From an uncultured Pseudomonadota bacterium (GTDB lineage Bacteria; Pseudomonadota; Gammaproteobacteria; Steroidobacterales; Steroidobacteraceae): DNA of 7,109 nt. Each line of letters opens with the position of its first letter. Positions within the stretch are counted from its first letter, which is position 1. The notes below the pieces were generated by a model that saw nothing but the letters and a program-made list of their open reading frames with translations, was not told where the DNA came from and made no database searches. Positions 6,001-7,109 of the stretch are shown here, in pieces. The stretch lies in contig CAITAM010000596.1 in the NCBI GenBank assembly GCA_903890265.1, positions 1-7,109 of the forward strand. The letters are read 5' to 3'. The position numbers and the translations under genes are program-made.

Positions 6001-7047
6001 GAGGAGTTACTCGCGAAGAGCGACTCGCAGCTTCAGATGGTTGCGGAGGGCTATCTGTTCGCGTCCAATATCGCCCCGTATTCTGAGCTCGACCTTGTCG
6101 CGCTGAAACGTGTCTTCGCCAGCCGCGAAGGGGCGGTCCTCTGGTGCGCGCCGCGCATCGCGCACGAGGTAGCGCGGACAGACAAGCGGCTGGCAATCGA
6201 GCTCCTGGCAAGTGTCGACATGGAAAACGCACTGCGCTACGCGCGCGACTTCTTCATGTGGATTGTTCACGAAGAGACGATTCCGTTCGATCTGATCCGC
6301 GACGACCAGTTGCAAAGACTGATCGGCGGTCTGCGCCACGCATCTCGCCTAGACGATCACTGGGTCAACGCGTTCCTGAAGAAGGTTATTCGACGGGCAC
6401 CGGGCTTGGTCCTCGAATTTGCTATGGCGCGCATCGACGATGCGATAGCCTCCGACGATTGGCAAAAGCAACCCCTTGGTGGTGTCCTTCATGACCGGGA
6501 TGCGCTCAACCTCATGTCCCTATCTGAGGGGCCGGCGCTCCTTCGCGGCCTGCTCGACTGGGCGCTCGCCCGGATCGGTGACTACACGTTCAGCTACCGC
6601 TTCGCCGAACTCATGCAGTTGCTCTGCAGTCCGTACGGTGCGGTGTGCGTCGCGACCATGGAGGACTGGTTCACCGGTGGCTCCGCCGAGCACTTGAAGG
6701 TCGTTACTGCAATTCTTCGCGATGCCGGCCCTCGCTTCATCCATGCCAATGAGGGATTCGCAGCACGAACGCTGAAGGCTGCGCGTGGCATTAGCCGCAA
6801 GGCGCATAAGGATCTTTCCTCAGCGATCTTCGCGGCCAGCGTGAGTGGAGTCCGTTCGGGGGCACCAGGCAAGCCGTTCGATGCTGATCTCGAACTCAAG
6901 CAGATGGCGGAGCAGCGTCTGGCGCACCTTGCAAAGAGCGACGCGACATTCGAGCTCTACCGAGACCTCCGGGACTACGCTGCCCACGCGATCGAACGCC
7001 AGCTTGAGGAGGGGCGCAGCATGGACGAGGAGGATGCTGATGCCTGA
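3013..7047 (+). CDS. Avs-like antiviral STAND NTPase: Xre HTH, Mrr-like nuclease, P-loop NTPase, helical sensor
   Basis: This 1344-residue protein has four parts. Residues 6-72 form an Xre-type helix-turn-helix (TQAELAHHLGMSQQTVSRWEAG). Residues about 90-215 look like an Mrr-type PD-(D/E)XK nuclease: GIDIEAQF with D129, then YQCKR with Q143 and K145 in the Q-x-K variant, plus E98 in the first helix. Residues about 255-440 form a STAND-type NTPase with Walker A GRAGEGKS (284-291), Walker B LLVVDD (333-338), a LLLVYRS arginine-sensor-like strand and an SPLAVVVG motif (428-435) resembling the GxPLA of this class. A winged-helix-like region spans about 476-548. The rest is helical with an acidic tail and is presumably the sensor. 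No membrane segment or signal peptide is visible. ATG 3013 was preferred to an in-frame TTG at 3007; neither has a good Shine-Dalgarno sequence. Avs proteins recognise phage proteins, oligomerise and cut DNA; that role here is inferred. The N-terminal Xre domain is unusual and may give autoregulation. It is not closely recognisable as a named Avs type. Confidence 0.8.
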   Translation: MKLPKYEALGKQMCDLRMSIGIATQAELAHHLGMSQQTVSRWEAGTSRPRTNELSKLAAVLKVDVTELTNAAGYAPEVTTVSFDRLLPLPSLLPDSFEYFCLDLLATHHQGTADVHLAGKTGHKQYGIDIEAQFANGDLHTYQCKRVAEFGPEKVKKAIKDQTIAAKKKHLLLSRVASPDARGEIKRVRGWDLWDQVDITRVFRTLPKREQVRIADIYFPTQRFALTGELAAGPWQTVEAFFAPQLVEGRVFNQRWELVGRRTELDGLAHAFADPSVLAVSLIGRAGEGKSRVLRTALEAFASQYPGVRVVVASPTEEITAKSLEDLGAGEKLLVVDDVHDRSDLVQLIRYAADSRSQARLLLVYRSYWTDVVQRELARYGLTGNLTRSITLGKPTKQDGIALATQVLSKNGAPIESAKEIAAVAYDSPLAVVVGAQIVATEGLHPELFGSNEVFRTTVLKHYEKVIAQGIAQGKDQERVHAILRVLALIQPVVPDDKHVLELLANIEGIEAPDASRLVRLLVDAGVLFKRGAKYRLSPDLLADSIIESACITASGASNGHAEKVFAASIPEHKEHVLLNLGRLDWRRNEGDASASTLLDGLWSLLAWEDDYVHAQVKSAAAAAYFQPRQALAFARRLIDGGHGQDEDVCRIAHGATYHINYLADACSLLWEAGQHDARPTHQHPNHAIRLLIELATPEPRKPAEFVEGVVDFALSLLDYPESWNGPYTPFDVLKGALATKGRFTSAATSREITISTYAVQRERVKQVRQRIIAELLSSLSHTNQRRAFLAAQHLADALRGPIAAQPGIADPWGDEFLETLERIDTLLGTADVPATILLRVAESVHWHAFYGPARTQAPARRILARLSRDLVTRTIRAFMDAWGTNTWPMEENTGRPQHDADIDALCLELGAQYPEPTRLAQFLHDRLEDITRATGSPNYGPAQLFLGRLLQSNLSLARHLVQAYLRGESSQLSPHVGRALGVLLTSAREEASALIEELLAKSDSQLQMVAEGYLFASNIAPYSELDLVALKRVFASREGAVLWCAPRIAHEVARTDKRLAIELLASVDMENALRYARDFFMWIVHEETIPFDLIRDDQLQRLIGGLRHASRLDDHWVNAFLKKVIRRAPGLVLEFAMARIDDAIASDDWQKQPLGGVLHDRDALNLMSLSEGPALLRGLLDWALARIGDYTFSYRFAELMQLLCSPYGAVCVATMEDWFTGGSAEHLKVVTAILRDAGPRFIHANEGFAARTLKAARGISRKAHKDLSSAIFAASVSGVRSGAPGKPFDADLELKQMAEQRLAHLAKSDATFELYRDLRDYAAHAIERQLEEGRSMDEEDADA

Positions 7048-7109
7048 AATCGGCGCGCTCAGCGCTCTGTCTGCATATTCCGATAGGACTTGGACACTCA
7101 TTCCAGCAA
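7040..7109 (+). CDS. Possible start of a gene coupled to the STAND gene (cut by window end)
   Basis: An ATG at 7040 overlaps the STAND stop codon by eight bases (ATGCCTGA). A perfect GAGGAGG Shine-Dalgarno sequence at 7027-7033 lies six bases upstream. The frame reads MPEIGALSALSAYSD and stays open for 23 codons to the window edge, most of them inside the right inverted repeat. This is a textbook coupled start and could be a partner protein of the STAND nuclease. Against it, GAGGAGGAT is also just how the acidic tail (EED) of the STAND protein is encoded. If the repeat is a transposon end, the frame may be accidental. No family can be recognised from this short piece. Confidence 0.4.
   Translation, partial: MPEIGALSALSAYSDRTWTLIPA
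7072..7109 (-). repeat. Right copy of perfect inverted repeat (reaches window end)
   Basis: This is the exact reverse complement of 911-948, with 38 of 38 positions matching. It starts TGCATATTCCGATAGG and ends CATTCCAGCAA at the last base of the window, so it may continue outside. It lies 24 bp after the stop codon of the large STAND gene. In one frame it is read as part of a possible downstream gene starting at 7040. Confidence 0.9.

Larger units (their letters stand above)
911..7109. mobile_element. Putative inverted-repeat-bounded defence element, no transposase seen
   Basis: Perfect inverted copies of at least 38 bp lie at 911-948 and 7072-7109. The left copy coincides with the point where the methyltransferase frame breaks off. 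Everything between them is AbiE, the large HTH-nuclease-STAND gene and regulatory DNA. No transposase, integrase or resolvase is encoded there. The simplest reading is a non-autonomous transposon or cargo unit moved in trans, inserted into the methyltransferase gene. Target-site duplications cannot be tested because the right flank is not in the window. I do not recognise the repeat as belonging to a known IS or transposon family. Alternatives are an inverted duplication, an invertible segment, or an assembly or amplification chimera at a contig end. Confidence 0.4.

Noticed and set aside
1..7109. CRISPR arrays, tRNA or rRNA genes, and XerC/D (dif-like) module boundaries.
   Set aside because: No regularly spaced direct repeats, no tRNA- or rRNA-like sequence and no dif-like 28-mer were seen on either strand by reading.

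Overview
The window reads as a small antiviral defence cassette lying in a patch of decayed mobile-element DNA. The coding sequence is G/C-rich with many G/C-ending codons, and the genes resemble those of Proteobacteria; a beta- or gammaproteobacterium is my best guess, from general appearance only. I computed no statistics and ran no searches.

Layout. (1) Positions 1 to about 154, minus strand, hold a C-terminal piece of an IS200/IS605-type TnpB/OrfB protein, recognisable by its zinc-finger region. It is cut by the left window edge and by a junction on its N-terminal side. (2) About 191-922, plus strand, is the front part of a DNA (cytosine-5) methyltransferase, carrying motif I through the ENV motif and then stopping, with no target-recognition domain or motifs VIII-X. 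(3) At the exact point where the methyltransferase breaks off, a sequence of at least 38 bp begins (911-948) that is repeated perfectly in inverted orientation at the very end of the window (7072-7109). (4) Between these repeats lie an AbiE type IV toxin-antitoxin operon (abiEi 1056-1892, abiEii 1892-2734), a 278-bp intergenic stretch rich in small inverted repeats, and a single 1344-residue gene (3013-7047). That protein combines an Xre-type helix-turn-helix, an Mrr-like PD-(D/E)XK nuclease, a STAND-type P-loop NTPase, a winged-helix region and a long helical C-terminal half. (5) A further reading frame with a perfect Shine-Dalgarno sequence starts inside the end of the big gene (7040) and runs off the window.

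How the parts fit. AbiE is an abortive-infection module: AbiEii is a nucleotidyltransferase toxin, and AbiEi is a DNA-binding antitoxin that represses its own promoter. The promoter here is flanked by two perfect 17-bp inverted half-sites 95 bp apart, centre to centre. The large protein has the architecture of an Avs-like antiviral STAND nuclease, in which the C-terminal half would sense a phage component, the NTPase would switch or oligomerise, and the N-terminal nuclease would cut DNA. It also carries an N-terminal Xre domain, which I do not recall in the standard Avs types. A near-perfect sigma-70 promoter precedes it, with an imperfect 22-bp dyad over the presumed transcription start; this suggests that the protein regulates its own gene.

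The most notable points are the four-part HTH-nuclease-STAND-sensor protein, the perfect inverted repeats enclosing two defence modules with no transposase between them, and the possible second gene coupled to the STAND gene. The right-hand repeat touches the window edge, so its true length and meaning (transposon end, inverted duplication or assembly artefact) cannot be settled here.
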